From NCBI GenBank assembly GCA_033032865.1, contig JAWHQI010000148.1, forward strand, positions 2,809,501 to 2,873,500: a stretch of 64,000 nt of DNA, given 5' to 3'. Shown here in pieces: positions 1 through 11,966 of this stretch. Below the pieces are notes generated by a model that ran no database searches, was not told the DNA's origin, and saw only the letters and a list, made by a program, of their open reading frames with translations. The position numbers were made by a program, and so were the translations under genes. This DNA is from Dactylorhiza incarnata. Its lineage: Eukaryota; Streptophyta; Magnoliopsida; Asparagales; Orchidaceae. Each line of letters starts with the position of its first letter. Positions within the stretch are counted from its first letter, which is position 1.

Positions 1-1101
1 TATATATATTGAAAAAATAAAGTGTGTGATCCCCCAAGCACTACTTTGCACCCTGACAAGTCTTAATGAGCATTGTGTGTGCAAAGCACCTTAGTAGTTG
101 TAAATTTTTTTTATGTGCATTGAAGTGTGTGGAAGTAAAATTATTTGTGTTTTATTGTGCACTTTACTGTACATATGTCTTGTATTTTTTGATTAAATCA
201 TTTGTTTACTCTATTCAAAATACACTTATGTGCACATCATTATCTTCGATAACACTTCTTCTAATGAGTATTGGATCCTATTGTTAATTTTATACTCTCT
301 TTATATATAAAATGCACTAGATAACCTAGCATGCTCTCTACAATGTTTGGTAAGCTTTGAATTTGTGAATTATAATAACATTGTAGTAGTTTCTTTTTGA
401 TATCCTTCTTTCTTGCTTGGATACATTCTAGTAATCTTACAGATTTTTAAGGAAAAATGATCTACAAAACATCCTATCATTTTGGACTTTCACTTATTTC
501 TTCTTATAAATCATCGTGTTTACAAAAAGATGTTTCTTGTATTTCTATAAAGTCTTCCGCAACATTACCATATAACTTTTACCTTTTTATGCTTATCTCA
601 AGTCTTAAAACTTAGAATTCCTTTTCTTCAACAACGTTGTACACTTGCTTGGTAAATTTTATATTGTTCTCTTTATGCTAAAAAAACTCTAATCTATTTT
701 TATGAAAATATTTATGCTAAAAACTCTGATTTATTTCTATAAAAATTATTGTAATTAAAACTCCTTATCATTTCATTTCCTCTACAAAGCTCGATCATGC
801 CTTATCTTGTTATCAATTTTTTTATGTATCATGCTTCCTTACCCAATTTTGCTAATAATAAAAGGGGGAGAACTAACATGATAAATAAAAACCGCTATCA
901 AAAGGGAAAAATAATATGATTAATAATGATGATAGCTTACATATAAGGGGAGCATTCACATAGGGGGAGCAATTCTAAATACTAAAATCGACATTATCCT
1001 AAGTCATCACTTTCACACACACACAAGTAGGTTTCATCATGCTTATATATTAATGCTCTGATTTATCATTAATGGATTTGTTATTATCATAAGGAGAAGT
1101 T
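1..1101 (+). mobile_element. 3' noncoding tail of a family-B copia element (left part outside window)
   Basis: This AT-rich stretch has no convincing gene. It matches the 3' noncoding region of copia B (about 54060-55103): the same stem-loop block near its left end, the same 'aaagggggag' purine blocks around 860-970 and a purine-rich tract directly before the LTR at 1102. It is therefore the part between the end of pol and the 3' LTR of a second copy of the same family. Its pol and 5' LTR would lie to the left of the window. Confidence 0.8.
34..94 (+). other. Conserved stem-loop, family-B copia 3' region
   Basis: Outer stem CCAAG with CTTAG, inner stem CTTTGCAC with GTGCAAAG, loop containing AAGTCTTAATGAGCATT. 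The same fold occurs at 53924-53983, 54085-54143 and, on the minus strand, 11804-11864 and 11967-12026. The inner stem sequence differs between copies but stays paired. Confidence 0.65.
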
Positions 1102-2236
1102 TGTTGGAACATCGTCTTCCGCATCTCATAGGTTTGAGAATAACCAATCCTATGTGTATTTGATCTTGTGTGTTAAGTGTGCAGGAAATAAGTCCATATG
1201 AGTCAAGGATAACATAAGAAGGTTGCACCCAGTTTTGAACCAAGAATTCCAAAATGCCCACTAGCACCGGCGGTAGCACCTTGCTCAGGCGCTAGCTATG
1301 ATTAAGCGCAGTTTGGGGAGCATCTTTAGAAGGCGCTAGCGCCAGGTGGTAGCAGATAGCGCATGTGATAGCGCAGAGGACAAGAGGCAATGAGACAGGG
1401 TTTCCATGGAATGAAGTTACGCATGCGGAGAATATTTCTTAAATGGGGATAGCGCTGGCGGTAGCGTTAGCGCAGGCCCTAGCGATCTCTCCTATAGAAG
1501 GACCCCTCTACTCTCGTTTTTAACACACAAGTTTGAGAGAAGTTGAGTGCTAGAATTCGAGAGCCTTATTCTGCCAAAAAGTGATCTCCCACCAAAGTTT
1601 CGTGAATTTTTGAAGGAGAATTTTATCACGCCGGATCAGACCAAAGATCATTTCAACAATGCTTATACTACAACGGTCCATCATCTACAACTTCAGAAGT
1701 TCTTCAAGAGGGAGATTTTAATTTTATTGTAATTTAATTTCACATCTTTTCTTGTAATCGTTTTAGTGAATTCGCCTCCTGTTGGCGACTAGGTCTGGGT
1801 AGGACTTAGGGCAAAAATTTGCATCGTGTTGGCGACTAGGTCTAGGGTGTAGATCTAGGGGCGCTTGAGGCCATATCCGGGGAAGGATTGGCTAGATTGC
1901 TTTGATGCCATATCCGGGGAAGGATTGGCTAGATTGCTTTGATGCCATATCCGGGGAAGGATAGGCTAAAGCCACCAGTTTGTGGGGATACGAGTCTGGA
2001 TAGAAAACGAAAAATTCTTTTTATTATTCGCCTTCTATTTTTAGCGTTATAAGGAATCAAGTTTTGTAACTTTTCTTTTCATATTAATAAAATGATGGCT
2101 CAATATTTCAATTGATTTGCTTGATTTCTTATTTTAATCTCTTATAATCTCAAATATATCAAAATATAATATATGTTTGTAAAACCCTTATTCACCCCCC
2201 CCCCCCCCCCCTCTAAGGGCGCCTACTGATCCAACA
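1102..2236 (+). mobile_element. 3' LTR of family-B copia element F
   Basis: Starts TGTTGGAACAT and ends GATCCAACA, like the LTRs of copia B at 46268 and 55104. It has the shared 'ggcgactaggtctagggtgtagatctaggg' block near 1840 (also near 47550), and a long C tract (about 2194-2211) followed by CTCTAAGGGCGCCTAC before the end. A TATA-like CTATAGAAGG lies near 1492, and AGCGCTAGC/GGCGGTAGC motifs cluster just upstream at 1258-1480. The expected 3' TSD would be TGAAT (2237-2241); its partner is outside the window. Confidence 0.85.
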
Positions 2237-4941
2237 TGAATGACCGTCAGTAATGAAATCCACCACCTTTATGCATATGCAATTATGATCACTATATATC
2301 TCCGAGTCATAAGCTCCTCGGGCTAACGTGCCCATCACCATAACCTTCCGAGCCACCGTCTCACCGGACCAACCCGTCCGTGCCTATAACCACCGAGCCT
2401 ACTGCTCGTAAGGCCAAACCAACTAACCACCCATAGCAATAGGGTATGGTTGTGTGTATTATTTAGTTAATCTTGGATAACAAATTATTCCTACGGTTTT
2501 GGTTTAACCATGGACTTCTCGTGGACTACCCTGTGAGGGGCTCGCAGCGGTACTAGGAGCTATAATGGGCTGAACCCCAAAGCTCCCTTTCCAATAAACG
2601 TATTCTTATTGTTGTCTACCCTTGACCCGACCACTATTAATGTTACACTTACTAACACAAAGTGTATTTTACTTCACCCTAAGGGAATGCCAATCTTTCG
2701 TCGATCCAAAGCACACTCTTATCTCCTAGTCAACCAGACATCTCACTCTTACTTTATTTTGGTGACCCCTTCGAAATCCAATCATTCTGGGTGCACCAAC
2801 TTCTTTAACTCCCCATGGAAGACCTACATGCTTCTCTTAATTCAATTTTTCACTATACGCAGACCATTTTAACTATATGAGGTGTATGAGAAGAGGTACT
2901 CCAAATAATCATCAAAATAACCCAAGGTTATTATTGGGGGTGTATTATGACATCTTAAGACTATCTCCAGAAATTCATTATTTTTCCTAATTTATTTGGC
3001 ATTTAATATAATTTCCCCAAAATCAGGGAACCTATGACTTTGAACACCAAATATGGTTTTCTGATAAGCTATTGCCTTGATAAAATTCGTACTACTGCAT
3101 ATCATCAAAATAACAACCACATATGAAATTCATAAATTTTCAGAAAGGTTTTGACCTCTAATTAAAATATTGATTAATCTATTGTAATCAGGGATTTACA
3201 TAGAAAGTACCAAAATTCCTCATTCAAAAATTACAAGAAAATTAACAGATGTCTAGGGTGATCAGAAAAGTTCACTTGTTGAGATTCATAATTTTCTAGA
3301 TTCATTTGACCATATAAGTACTTTATTTAAATAAAAAAATCATATGGCACTTTGTGAAGAGAACCATAAAAAAACTCCTCCAAAAATTATGCTAAAATTT
3401 ACAGATCATAATCTTGCCATAAAAAGTCCTATGACCAAGTTTCATGATTTTCCAGTGAGTACTAAATCCATAATTAAGTTTCTTACAGCTAGGGCAAATA
3501 TTGGAGTTATGAATGAAGTACTAAATTTATCAATCCAAAATTCGTTACAAAATTATCATAGAATAATATCACTAGTACCATCTTACTACCAAAATTTCAT
3601 GAACATTCAAGGTAATGTAATTATGTAAATGCCTAATATAAGAAAGTGCACTAATTGATTCATAATTAATTCAGCGGGGATAATTCCTCAAAATTCCAGA
3701 TAAATTATCTAGTGCATAAAACCACCCTATGAACCTCTCTACCAAGTTTCAAGTCAATTCGATGACATATGACCCAATGTCCTTTAATTGGTTCAATGTA
3801 CAACCCTACAGTTTGAACTAGGGTTCTAGGGCACATCCACTCGTAACCACCCAAAACCACTTGTGGGGGTGTTTTATATGATATTAAATCAGTGGTCAAA
3901 GTTTCACAACATGTGGATGAGGGTTGATCCCCAAATCCATCAAGTGCACTTTTGATCTAATATACCATAGTTTGACCAAATTTGAGTTACTTAATTACCC
4001 TATCAATTTAATCCCAAATGGGATCAAATTTTTACAAGAGTCATGTAATTACCCTAAGGACCAACCATCAAAATATGGAAGGGTTTAGAGGTCTCTAGAC
4101 CCTAAAATTAAATCACAACTTTTTATTAAATTTCTACAGAAACCATAGAAAAAGGTTTTTCAAAAATTCCCATTTTTGGATATATTGAAATGTAGCCTAT
4201 GATCCAAATTTCAAAGCATTTGGATGTCTGGATTACTGGGGGCACTCAAATCAATCTCTGGTCCACCCCATGTAAATGTTGCACCATTTTTAGTGTTGCA
4301 GTCAATCCTGTGGGCCAAATCAGCTCAAATTAATTTTAAAATATATTAGACATAAAGATATACAACTTTTGTCTCTGGCCATTTTTCCTGAAACGGCCTC
4401 CAAGGGGTTCAAATGTCGGTTTCAAAAAAGTGCATTTCTAGGGGAAAATATGACGTTAATTAATCATAAAATTAAAAATCTGTCTAAATGGAGAGCATCA
4501 GTTCATCTTCTCCAATCAGCCAACGACCACGATTGGCCCGTCCTGTACCAAATTGGGAGGTGATTTTCTGGCCACCTAGACCCGCTCCCGGTCGGCCAAT
4601 GCCACCACCACCTCCGTTGAGGTGGTGGCCGGCGATGTACGGTGGTTGGTCGGCCGGAGGTGGCTGGAATCAGGGTTTTTGGCAAGGAAAGTAAAGCTTG
4701 AACCCAAGCATTCGGCCATGCCGATCCAAGGCCAATTGTCCTCAAACCTTGCGGCCAAGAAGATAAGATCTATCCACTAACAGAGAGGAGGAGGGGAGGA
4801 CCTGAGTGGTGGCTTTTAGTCGTGCCGATCTCCGGTCCGCCATTGTTGGCGGTGAGCTCTTGGGTGCCATGTCGATAAGTGCTTAGGGGCTTGATCTCTT
4901 CTGGAAAGTGGGGGGAAACTCCTTCCCTTCACCCCTTGAGG

Positions 4942-4948
4942 ATTTATA
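4942..4948 (-). promoter_or_regulatory. TATA box of the long minus-strand LTR
   Basis: TATAAAT on the minus strand, in a region that changes from AT-rich upstream to a CT-rich leader downstream. Consistent with the U3/R boundary of the LTR in 2237-5655. Confidence 0.5.
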
Positions 4949-5592
4949 AAGAGCCAATTCAGGGAGGGGAAGAGGCAAGGCTTGGGATTCCTCCATTAAC
5001 ACTATTCATGGTGAAAATTTTGGCCATCCCCAAAAGCCATCCAATACATCCCCCATAAGAGTTGGAAAACCCTTTAAACTTCTCCTAATTGATAAGGGGA
5101 ATGAATCCCCTTCAATTGGGAAGACTTTTGGCCTCTCTTGGCCATGCACTAGGCCACCAAAAATGATCTCGTCTGCCTCTCATTGAGTAAGCTACCGCCG
5201 ACACTCGATCTAGCGTTAGCATCTCGATGGCGTAACACTCATCAGTTCGGCCACTACCACCAGCTCTAGCGCTAGCATCTCGATGGTATATGGCTCTTCT
5301 CAGCTGTTCGAAACTCGTCTCAGCAGTTCACATAAACCACCACTACCGCCAGTGCTAGCCCCTAGCGCCGGTGCTAGCTCATCATTTAATATACTCCTTC
5401 TTTCTACAATTGGATAATTGGGATGTTATGAAGAGACCCCTTAGTGGCTTAGGCATGTTATGATGGGGTCAAGGGTCAAGGTTAAGCCCTAAAGTCAAAC
5501 ACTAGATTGGATAATTGGAATGTACTATTTGCAGACCAATGTGGTCTTCACTTATTTGTGAAGGTCTTATGATCTCTTTGCGCATCCTAGGG

Positions 5593-5619
5593 TTTTGTCA
5601 TGACCTAGTCATGACAAAA
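5593..5619. repeat. Perfect inverted repeat, 12-bp arms, 3-bp loop
   Basis: TTTTGTCATGAC, then CTA, then GTCATGACAAAA. Every base of the 12-bp arms pairs. It lies about 35-60 bp inside the 5' end (minus sense) of the long LTR, hence in its U3. Confidence 0.9.
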
Positions 5620-5710
5620 CCAACATATGGGTCTTGTCATTTTGGGGATGTTACATGTATATTGACCTTTAGTATTATCTAACACATTTTTGGGTCACTA
5701 TTGTTAGTTA

Positions 5711-6532
5711 TGGAACAATCACTATAGGTGGTGGTGGAGAATAGGTGATATGACTATTATTGATTTTTATGCACAAGAACTATATAATTCTACCACAACA
5801 CAACAACAAACCACAGAAATAAAGCACACAAGAAAACCAAATGTATAGTGGTTTCTCAAGACAGGGTCCCTTGAGTAGTCCACTGTCCCTCTGCCCCTTT
5901 CTAGCAATATGCTAGGGTCGGCAAACTCTGCCAAAATTCAGGCCTGCAAGTCCTACAATCTCAGGCCCTCAAGCCCTACGACTCAGGCCCTCAAGCCCTA
6001 CAACTTAGGCCCTCAAACCATACAATACTCAGGCCCTCAAGCCCTGCAACTCAGGCCCTCAAGCCATACAATACTCAAGCCCTACAACTCAGCCCCTCAA
6101 GCCCTACAACTTAGATCTGAAACAGATCCTACAAACTCAGGCATGTAAAATCCCTAAATAGAAAGAATAAGAAAAACTTCTCTAACCGGATGAAGATTGG
6201 CTTCTTGGTCTTGAGGAGAATGCTTTTATGTTTTCTTGGACAACACAGATTCCTCTACAATCCTTTCTTTAGTCTGGAAAAATTCTTATTAGCCGATGTT
6301 GATGGACTAAAACTTGAAGAACACTTGATGAAGATCGTTTTAATCTCTGGTTCTTGTTCGTTCTTCACGCAGCCTTGTTACTGTTCTATTGATTTGTGCA
6401 TTTATTCTATGTGTCACTTGTGTTAGTTTGGGAAGAAGTATAAAGTAAGCATACCATCAAATACATAATGTTTTTTTCATTGACCTGAGCACTTCTTCAA
6501 ATCAGGAACATTGTTGGGAACTGTTCCCAACA
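5711..6532 (-). mobile_element. 3' LTR of truncated SIRE-like copia element G
   Basis: On the minus strand the LTR starts TGTTGGGAACAG at 6532, preceded by the purine tract AAATAAGGGGAGAT, and ends near 5711 with a degenerate copy of the C-rich end block seen in copia A (TCACCTATTC...AGGTGATT). Its start resembles that of copia A (TGTTGGGAATTG). It contains a short tandem repeat at 5937-6113. The partner 5' LTR is not in the window. A 55-bp unassigned stretch (5656-5710) separates it from the long LTR to its left. Confidence 0.75.
5937..6113. repeat. Minisatellite in the LTR of element G
   Basis: About eight imperfect tandem copies of a 20-25-bp unit related to CAGGCCCTCAAGCCCTACAA, some with ATACAATACT in place of CTACAACT. 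It makes an otherwise meaningless open frame on the plus strand. Confidence 0.85.
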
Positions 6533-7009
6533 ATCTCCCCTTATTTGAAGAAGTTCCAACACACCTCAATGATAAATGCCACATACAGAAATAATTGAAA
6601 TTGAGGCAATTCAAATTGATTCAACTACCAAACATTATATAAATAGAGTGAATATTTTTAAACAAAAATTTCAATTATTTGCCCATTCCATCCTAAGACA
6701 AAACATTCTTTGAAAGTAGCTTTCAACCTCTACTGCAGATGCCTTTGCCTTTCCTCTTCTACCTTTCATTGAAATGGATGGGCTTAAGAATCATCTTTGG
6801 AGAGGGAGGAGGACCATGAGGGAATGCCAGCTTGTGAATCCTCCTTTTCTCCATTTGCTTAAGATGTTGAGTCTAGTCAGCTGAGTAGTATACTCTTTCA
6901 GAGCTTTCTTGAGGGTATCCAAATTCTATCCAGCTTTCTGAGATAATATCCCTGAGGTAGGACTCCACTTGCCTGCTTGTGGATCCTGCTCAATATCCCT
7001 CAGTCTCTT
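6533..7009 (-). mobile_element. 3' spacer of SIRE-like element G
   Basis: Sequence between the end of the extra ORF and the LTR. Beyond the polypurine tract next to the LTR I see no gene or repeat. Confidence 0.6.
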
Positions 7010-9027
7010 CTATCTGTACTTCCTGCTCGGAAGTTTCTTCCCTTTCTTTGAAGTTGCTAACTCTCCAAATTCAGCACCATATTTCTCTTTATCTGTGCTT
7101 ACAGATGGTTCTGCTAATTCATAACCAAAGGGAGGTTTCTGCAAGGCTTGCTTGACTTGATTTGCAGTCCACAAAGTTTGATGTGAGCCTGCATTTATGA
7201 TTGTCTTCTCCCCATTTAGGACTTCTTCAATCAGACGATCAACAAGGGTTTCTTGCATCAAAATGAGCCTTTCATGTAATTGTTTTTTAGTGACATCCAA
7301 GTTATTTCAAACTTCCAGCAGATGTCCATCCAAGGTCTGAGCATTCACATTTATTCCCTTCAGAATGCGAACTCTATCATCATGAATGGTTGTTTCTATC
7401 TGCCCAAAGGCATGCTCCACATTGTTTGAGAAGGTTACTTGGTTCAACATGATCTGATGGGTTTGATGGCCAACCTTGTTGATATCTTCACCAACAAGCT
7501 CCATAGATGGAGCTGCTAGGAGATAGAAGTGAGCGTACTGAGTGTTTAGATGAAGTATCTCCTTCTTCATAGTTGTCAGCTCAGCCTTCATTTCTTTCCT
7601 CAGGCCATCTACTGATTGCAGGATGAAGGTTTCCATTTTCTGCCTTTGAACATTGAGTATTGCTGAGATCATGTGGAATAAGGATCCTGAGTGAGCAGAT
7701 GATGTTTCAACAACATTTTCCTCTAGAGCAACTCTTTCTTCGGGGTCATCTTTGGGAGCACTGTCAGAGGAGCAGTCACTGATCTGAACTGTTGACTTCT
7801 TAGGAGAGGTTACCTTCATTGGTGAACTTTCTACTATGATTACTATCTTTCCTCCAAAAGCCAGTTCAAGCCCAGTTGTGGGTTTAGTATTCTCAACTAT
7901 TTCTGGCTCTTGTCATATGCTTTCATTTCTTTCTTCTGGGATGATCTCCATCTGGACAAGATTTTCCTGAGCTCCTAGGGAAGAGCACCCAGAAGGGTCT
8001 CCCCCTCAACCATTTAAGTATCTTGGGCTGAGCTCCCAGGTTGGAACTCCCCCTCAACTGGATCACACTCCAGGATTGGACTTCTCCTCTCTCCAGCCAC
8101 ATCTTTGTTAGCAGGTTCAACTTCTTTCTCTAATATATGTAGATGTCTCTAATATATCTAGATGTAGAGACATCTCCCCCTCAATCTGATCAGGGTGTTG
8201 TTGGTATGGGGCTCTTCCTTCCTCAGAGCTACTAGAGGACTCCTCCTCCTCTGAGGCAACCACCTTGGCAACTTCTTTGTCTTCTTCTGCTGAACAAAAG
8301 AAGTAGCTATATGTCCTTTGGATATATACCTATCCCACCTATCCAACATCTTGGAGTCCAGCCTTTTGGAGTAGTGCAGAGGCACTCCCATATTTCTATT
8401 GAGCACTTCCCCAAGGGAATTTAGAAAGAAGATTGAGAGAGTTCTCCCAAACGAGGGGCTCTTCAGACTGCTTTTTACTTTCTGGAATACAAATTCCCTC
8501 CAGTCAGTCTTTTTGGAGAGAATGATCCTGCACATCACTTCAAACATTTCCTTGGAGATCCAGTCATGAGAACCCGGTTTGCATAACATGACTTTTCCAA
8601 TGATGTATGCGAGAAGCTTTCCCTTTTGGTTGAAGTCTGCCTTTTGGATAGACCCATAGGTCTTTCCAGAGTTCCCACACCATTTATAACTTGCAGATAT
8701 CTCATCAGTGGACACCTCTTCCTCTTCTTCTTCTACCTTTAGCCGAGGCAGCCGCAATGCCTTTCCCAGGATCTTCACAAATACTTTCACTTTCTGCCCA
8801 AATACAATTGATTTCACTGAGGAATCAGAACTATTTAATCTTGCTCCTTTAAAGAATTCCAGGAGCTCTCTATTAAGAAGGACGCAGGCTTCACTCAGCA
8901 GATATTCGAGGCCCACTGATTTCAGTAATCCTATCACGGACCTGATTTCATCTGAGAAGGAGTTGAAGCCTCCTCGCTGAAGCTCACACCCAAAAATCAT
9001 TGAAGTCTCTTCTTTGTTGGGATCCAT
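7010..9027 (-). pseudogene. Extra ORF of SIRE-like element G, downstream of pol
   Basis: About 670 codons from the ATG at 9027, in the position where SIRE/Maximus-type copia elements carry an extra (sometimes called env-like) ORF after pol. The first 289 codons are open. This N-terminal part has GKALRLP near residue 90 and MLCKPGSHDW followed by MFEVMCRIILSKK around 150-180, which resembles the plant transposon-protein domain known as Transposase_32/PF20167; that match is from memory. Then come a degenerate stretch with stops (about 8157-7820), a Ser/Glu-rich segment and a predicted coiled coil (about 7690-7310). A TGA at 7307 interrupts the frame, which continues to 7010. I see no transmembrane segments that would support an envelope protein. 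Function unknown. Confidence 0.55.
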
Positions 9028-9463
9028 TGTAGAAGAATCTTAAGAGATAGCAGTTCTCAGAGACATAATGGAAGTTTGTCGTAGGAATGTCTTAGGGCAA
9101 ATGAGAGCATAATATTTATCCTAAGCATTCATTCTATATATAGTATAGGTAGATGAAGTGGCGTGTACCTTATCGTTTGTACTAACAAATTGATTAATAT
9201 TTCATAGAATGGCTCTTATTTGTCGATCCAGTATCGTGTTTAGTAGCCGTATTCTGTTTTGACGATACTCACGTATGTCTTTGAAACATATCGTCGAGAT
9301 ATACTGCATGTCATTGAGACAACTGATTGTGTCATCGAGACAAATAACAGATGCTTGTTTGGTTTAACAATGTCCAGCCCTTCTTGAGAGGCTCCTTCAG
9401 GACTTATCTCGACCTTCTCTTAAGCAACAAATGATCAGTGATAATAGTAAAGTGAGTTGGAAA
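9028..9463 (-). mobile_element. Spacer between RNase H and extra ORF of element G
   Basis: Noncoding on both strands as far as I can see. It corresponds to the 39222-39569 spacer of copia A and may hold the leader of the extra ORF. Confidence 0.55.
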
Positions 9464-9865
9464 TTACTCCAAGTTTAACTTAGCTTCATCTAGGGGCTTT
9501 GTGAATATATCAACCACTAGTTTGTCTACGGGGACAAGCTCGAGAGTGATATCTTCATTCTCCCCATGCTCCCTAATGAAGTGATACCTGATCTCAATAT
9601 GCTTTGTACTACTGTGTGAGACATGATTCTTAGCAATTGAGATGGTACTTGAAGAGTCACAAAACAGGGGTGTTTTGGTCATCTTTAAATTGTAGTCTTC
9701 AAGTTGATGTTGGATCCATAGCAGCTGAGCACAACAACTCCCAACAGATATGTATTCTGATTCTGTTATGGAGATTTCTACACTTGTCTGCTTTTATTGC
9801 TCTATGAGATCAGCCTTCCTCCAAAGAATTGGCAAGTCCCTGAAGTACTATTTCTATCTTACAGT
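9464..9865 (-). pseudogene. Copia RNase H C-terminal part, element G
   Basis: Minus-strand remnant of the copia RNase H. Upstream part (about 9865-9690): STSGTCQFFGGRL, then SITESEYISVGSCCAQLLWI. Downstream part: FCDSSSTISIAKN, STKHIEIRYHFIREH and DIFTKPLDEAKL, the usual RNase H end of SIRE-like copia elements and very close to copia A (38740-39221). A few bases are missing where ISWSSKKQ is expected (about 9800). It starts abruptly at about 9865, where it is joined to a gypsy gag fragment, so the rest of pol was lost by deletion. Confidence 0.8.
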
Positions 9866-10075
9866 TCTCAGTCAGATGCCCTCCCTCCTTATGATATTCG
9901 CAGAAGAGGTTCGAATTTCGGTAATCTGGAGGAGACGCCAAAGAATCGCTGAAGATTGTTGAAGTCCAAGCGTGCGTTCTTCGCGTTGAGTTAGCGTGTT
10001 GATCCAAACCTCCTTTGATTCCTCCTTTTGAAATTTAGTGGGAGATCCTTTGTGGTCTGGAAATCCGGCCCTCAC
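9866..10075 (-). pseudogene. Gypsy (Tat-type) gag fragment with zinc knuckle
   Basis: The minus strand encodes SPPDYRNSNLFCEYHKEGGH followed by LTENC, with the Cys-X2-His-X4-His-X4-Cys spacing of Tat-lineage gypsy gag; gypsy C has the same form at 45644-45910. Only this short piece is recognisable. It ends at about 9865, inside sequence shared with the SIRE-like RNase H. It is unrelated to the copia sequences on either side. Confidence 0.6.
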
Positions 10076-10724
10076 AAGTAATTCAGAGTGCTGGAATAGG
10101 GCTCCTTAGCATTCATTGTTGGAGAAGACGAAATCCACCTTTTTAAAAGACTGGACGCTAACGTCGATGTTAAGGCTAACGCCTGGCGTTGACCCAACAT
10201 AGAAATGTTTTGATGGCTCAGATCTTCAAAATAGGAAGGAGATTCTACATCTTTGGAAACATCCATTTTAGGCAACCTTAACGCCGGCGTTGAGTCTAAC
10301 ACCTGGCGTTGAGTCAAATCATTCCCAAAATGCTCCTGCAATCATGGCAGCTTCCCTCCATGCCATTTTCATCTTGGGAACAAAAGTCAACATCAGTGTT
10401 AAGAATTAACGTTGTGCGATAGCTCTCTTCCATAATCTCAGCGGTAAGCTATATCATCGATCATCTCAGCGGCAAGCCATATCGTCAATCATCTCAGCAA
10501 CAAGCCATCTCATCATTTGTCAACACCCAGCATTAAGTCTTAACGCCTAGCGTAAGACCACTTTCATCATTTCAGCTTGTGGGCAGTTCCAGACCAATAA
10601 TGAAGCATCCTAGTGTCAAATTTGTTCAAACCTGCATGCTGAAAACACAATGGAAAATAAGATCAAATACAAGTATGATTTGTTATTTTCAAATCAAAGG
10701 GATGCGGAAAACCATGTTCCAACA
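10076..10724 (-). mobile_element. LTR (5' part) of minus-strand family-B copia element I
   Basis: On the minus strand it starts TGTTGGAACATGGTTTTCCGC at 10724, preceded by the purine tract AAAAGGTGGAGAT, like the 3' LTR of copia B. It shares the repeated CGCTGAGAT words and AACGC...GGCGTTA motifs of family-B U3. Only about 650 bp is recognisable (1.7 kb in copia B), so the U5 side is truncated or too diverged to follow. Confidence 0.65.
10435..10518. repeat. 28-bp tandem repeat, three copies
   Basis: Three units beginning ATCTCAGC at 10435, 10463 and 10491, each 28 bp, within the U3 of LTR I. The CTCAGCGG core (CCGCTGAG on the other strand) also recurs in the copia B LTR at about 46440-46485. 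Confidence 0.85.
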
Positions 10725-11803
10725 ATCTCCACCTTTTGATAATTACAAATCCAATATAGATAAATCAGATTCATATATAAGGGAGATATGTTTTTAGAAG
10801 TATATATGACACTAAGCAATATAGAAATAATAATAAGAATTATAGATTGTTAAGGTGTGCTCCCCCTAATTAAGTGTTCCCCTACTTAGGGGCTCCCCCT
10901 TTGTGTATGTTCCCATAGACTAAATTTATGCTCCCCCTTAATCTAGTGAATCATACTCCATTAATCATTCAGATTTATCATTTTATTCTCCCCCTTTTGT
11001 TAATAGCAAAAGTGGATGGAGTGAAACAAAACTAGAAGAGAGAAGACAAAAGTTGGGACATAACTAAGAGAGGATTAAGAGTTTTGTTTAAACATAAAGT
11101 AAATCATGATCGAGCTAAGGGAGAGAGTACCACAACGTAAAAAGATATGATAAGCGTGAAAGAATAACATTCCATTTCTTGTTTTACCAAAGGAATTGTA
11201 TGACTTGTTTTTCAATTTTTTGTAAGAAACTTGTTGGAAGATATGCAATATAGTTTTACAAGCACAAGTGAAGAAAAAACCTTAGAAGTAATCATGATAA
11301 AGCATGGTAAAAATACACATGATAAAATAAGAAATGCGGAAAAAAAAAACAAAATAACTAAGATTAACATTTTTGTAATAGTTTGACCATTCCAACAATA
11401 TGTCTAGACTCTTCACATTTGAGCATTTAACTTTGAAAATTTTCATAACTAATAGGCAAGCATGATTAAACATAACCAAAAGATAATAGCTACAATGCAA
11501 CCAATTCGTATTTCAAGTATAAAAATATTGTAGAAATCATGCATTGCAATCTAGTGCTTTTACTTAAGTTTGTAGAGAATTATATAATTTTGCATTTAGG
11601 ATCCAATTCTCATGAGTAGAAGCTTTATGAAAAATAATGATGTGTGCATAAGGTGTTTGAATAAAAGTATACAAGTGAAATAATCAAAACACGTGACCTA
11701 TGTAATGAAATAGTAACAACAATATTAAGATTGTAATCTTATAATTACTTTCACACATCAATTCTAGAATGAAATTTTAGCGCTCATAAAAAGGGTACAA
11801 CAA

Positions 11804-11864
11804 CCAAGGTGCTTCGCCCACACAATGCTCATTAATACTTATCAGGGAGCGAAGTATTGCTTGG
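11804..11864 (-). other. Conserved stem-loop, copy 2 of element I
   Basis: On the minus strand: CCAAG...ACTTCGC, loop with AAGTATTAATGAGCATT, then GCGAAGCACCTTGG. The inner stem is TTCGC/GCGAA where the plus-strand copy at 34-94 has TTTGC/GCAAA, a C-G to T-A change on both sides. Confidence 0.65.
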
Positions 11865-11966
11865 GGGATCACATAAGCAACTTAATTAATTTTTATTTTA
11901 GTGATCCGGTGTACATATAGAACTGATACAAAGAATGTGTTTGCACAAGACACTTTACAATTCTTG

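Larger units (their letters stand above)
2237..5655 (-). mobile_element. Probable partial long LTR of a minus-strand gypsy element
   Basis: No gene is supported here; the open frames are short and AT-rich or lie in a GC-rich patch open on both strands. Read on the minus strand it starts TGTAACATCCCC at 5655, a common start of long plant Ty3/gypsy LTRs. It then has a 12-bp-arm hairpin (5593-5619), AGCGCTAGC/CTACCGCC motifs (5190-5390) and a TATA box (4942-4948) followed by a GC-rich leader. Copia F seems to sit inside it, so the rest of the LTR may lie left of the window. Family assignment is uncertain. Confidence 0.5.

Noticed and set aside
3344..3628. 94-codon plus-strand ORF
   Set aside because: AT-rich, no domain, no promoter context, inside a long noncoding LTR-like stretch.
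4488..4758. Three overlapping ORFs on both strands
   Set aside because: GC-rich patch with TGG/CCA runs inside a presumed LTR leader; no domain.
9810..10007. Complete small gag gene ending LANSLEEG
   Set aside because: The last third is SIRE-like RNase H read out of frame (the true frame gives STSGTCQFFGGRL), so the frame crosses a chimeric junction.
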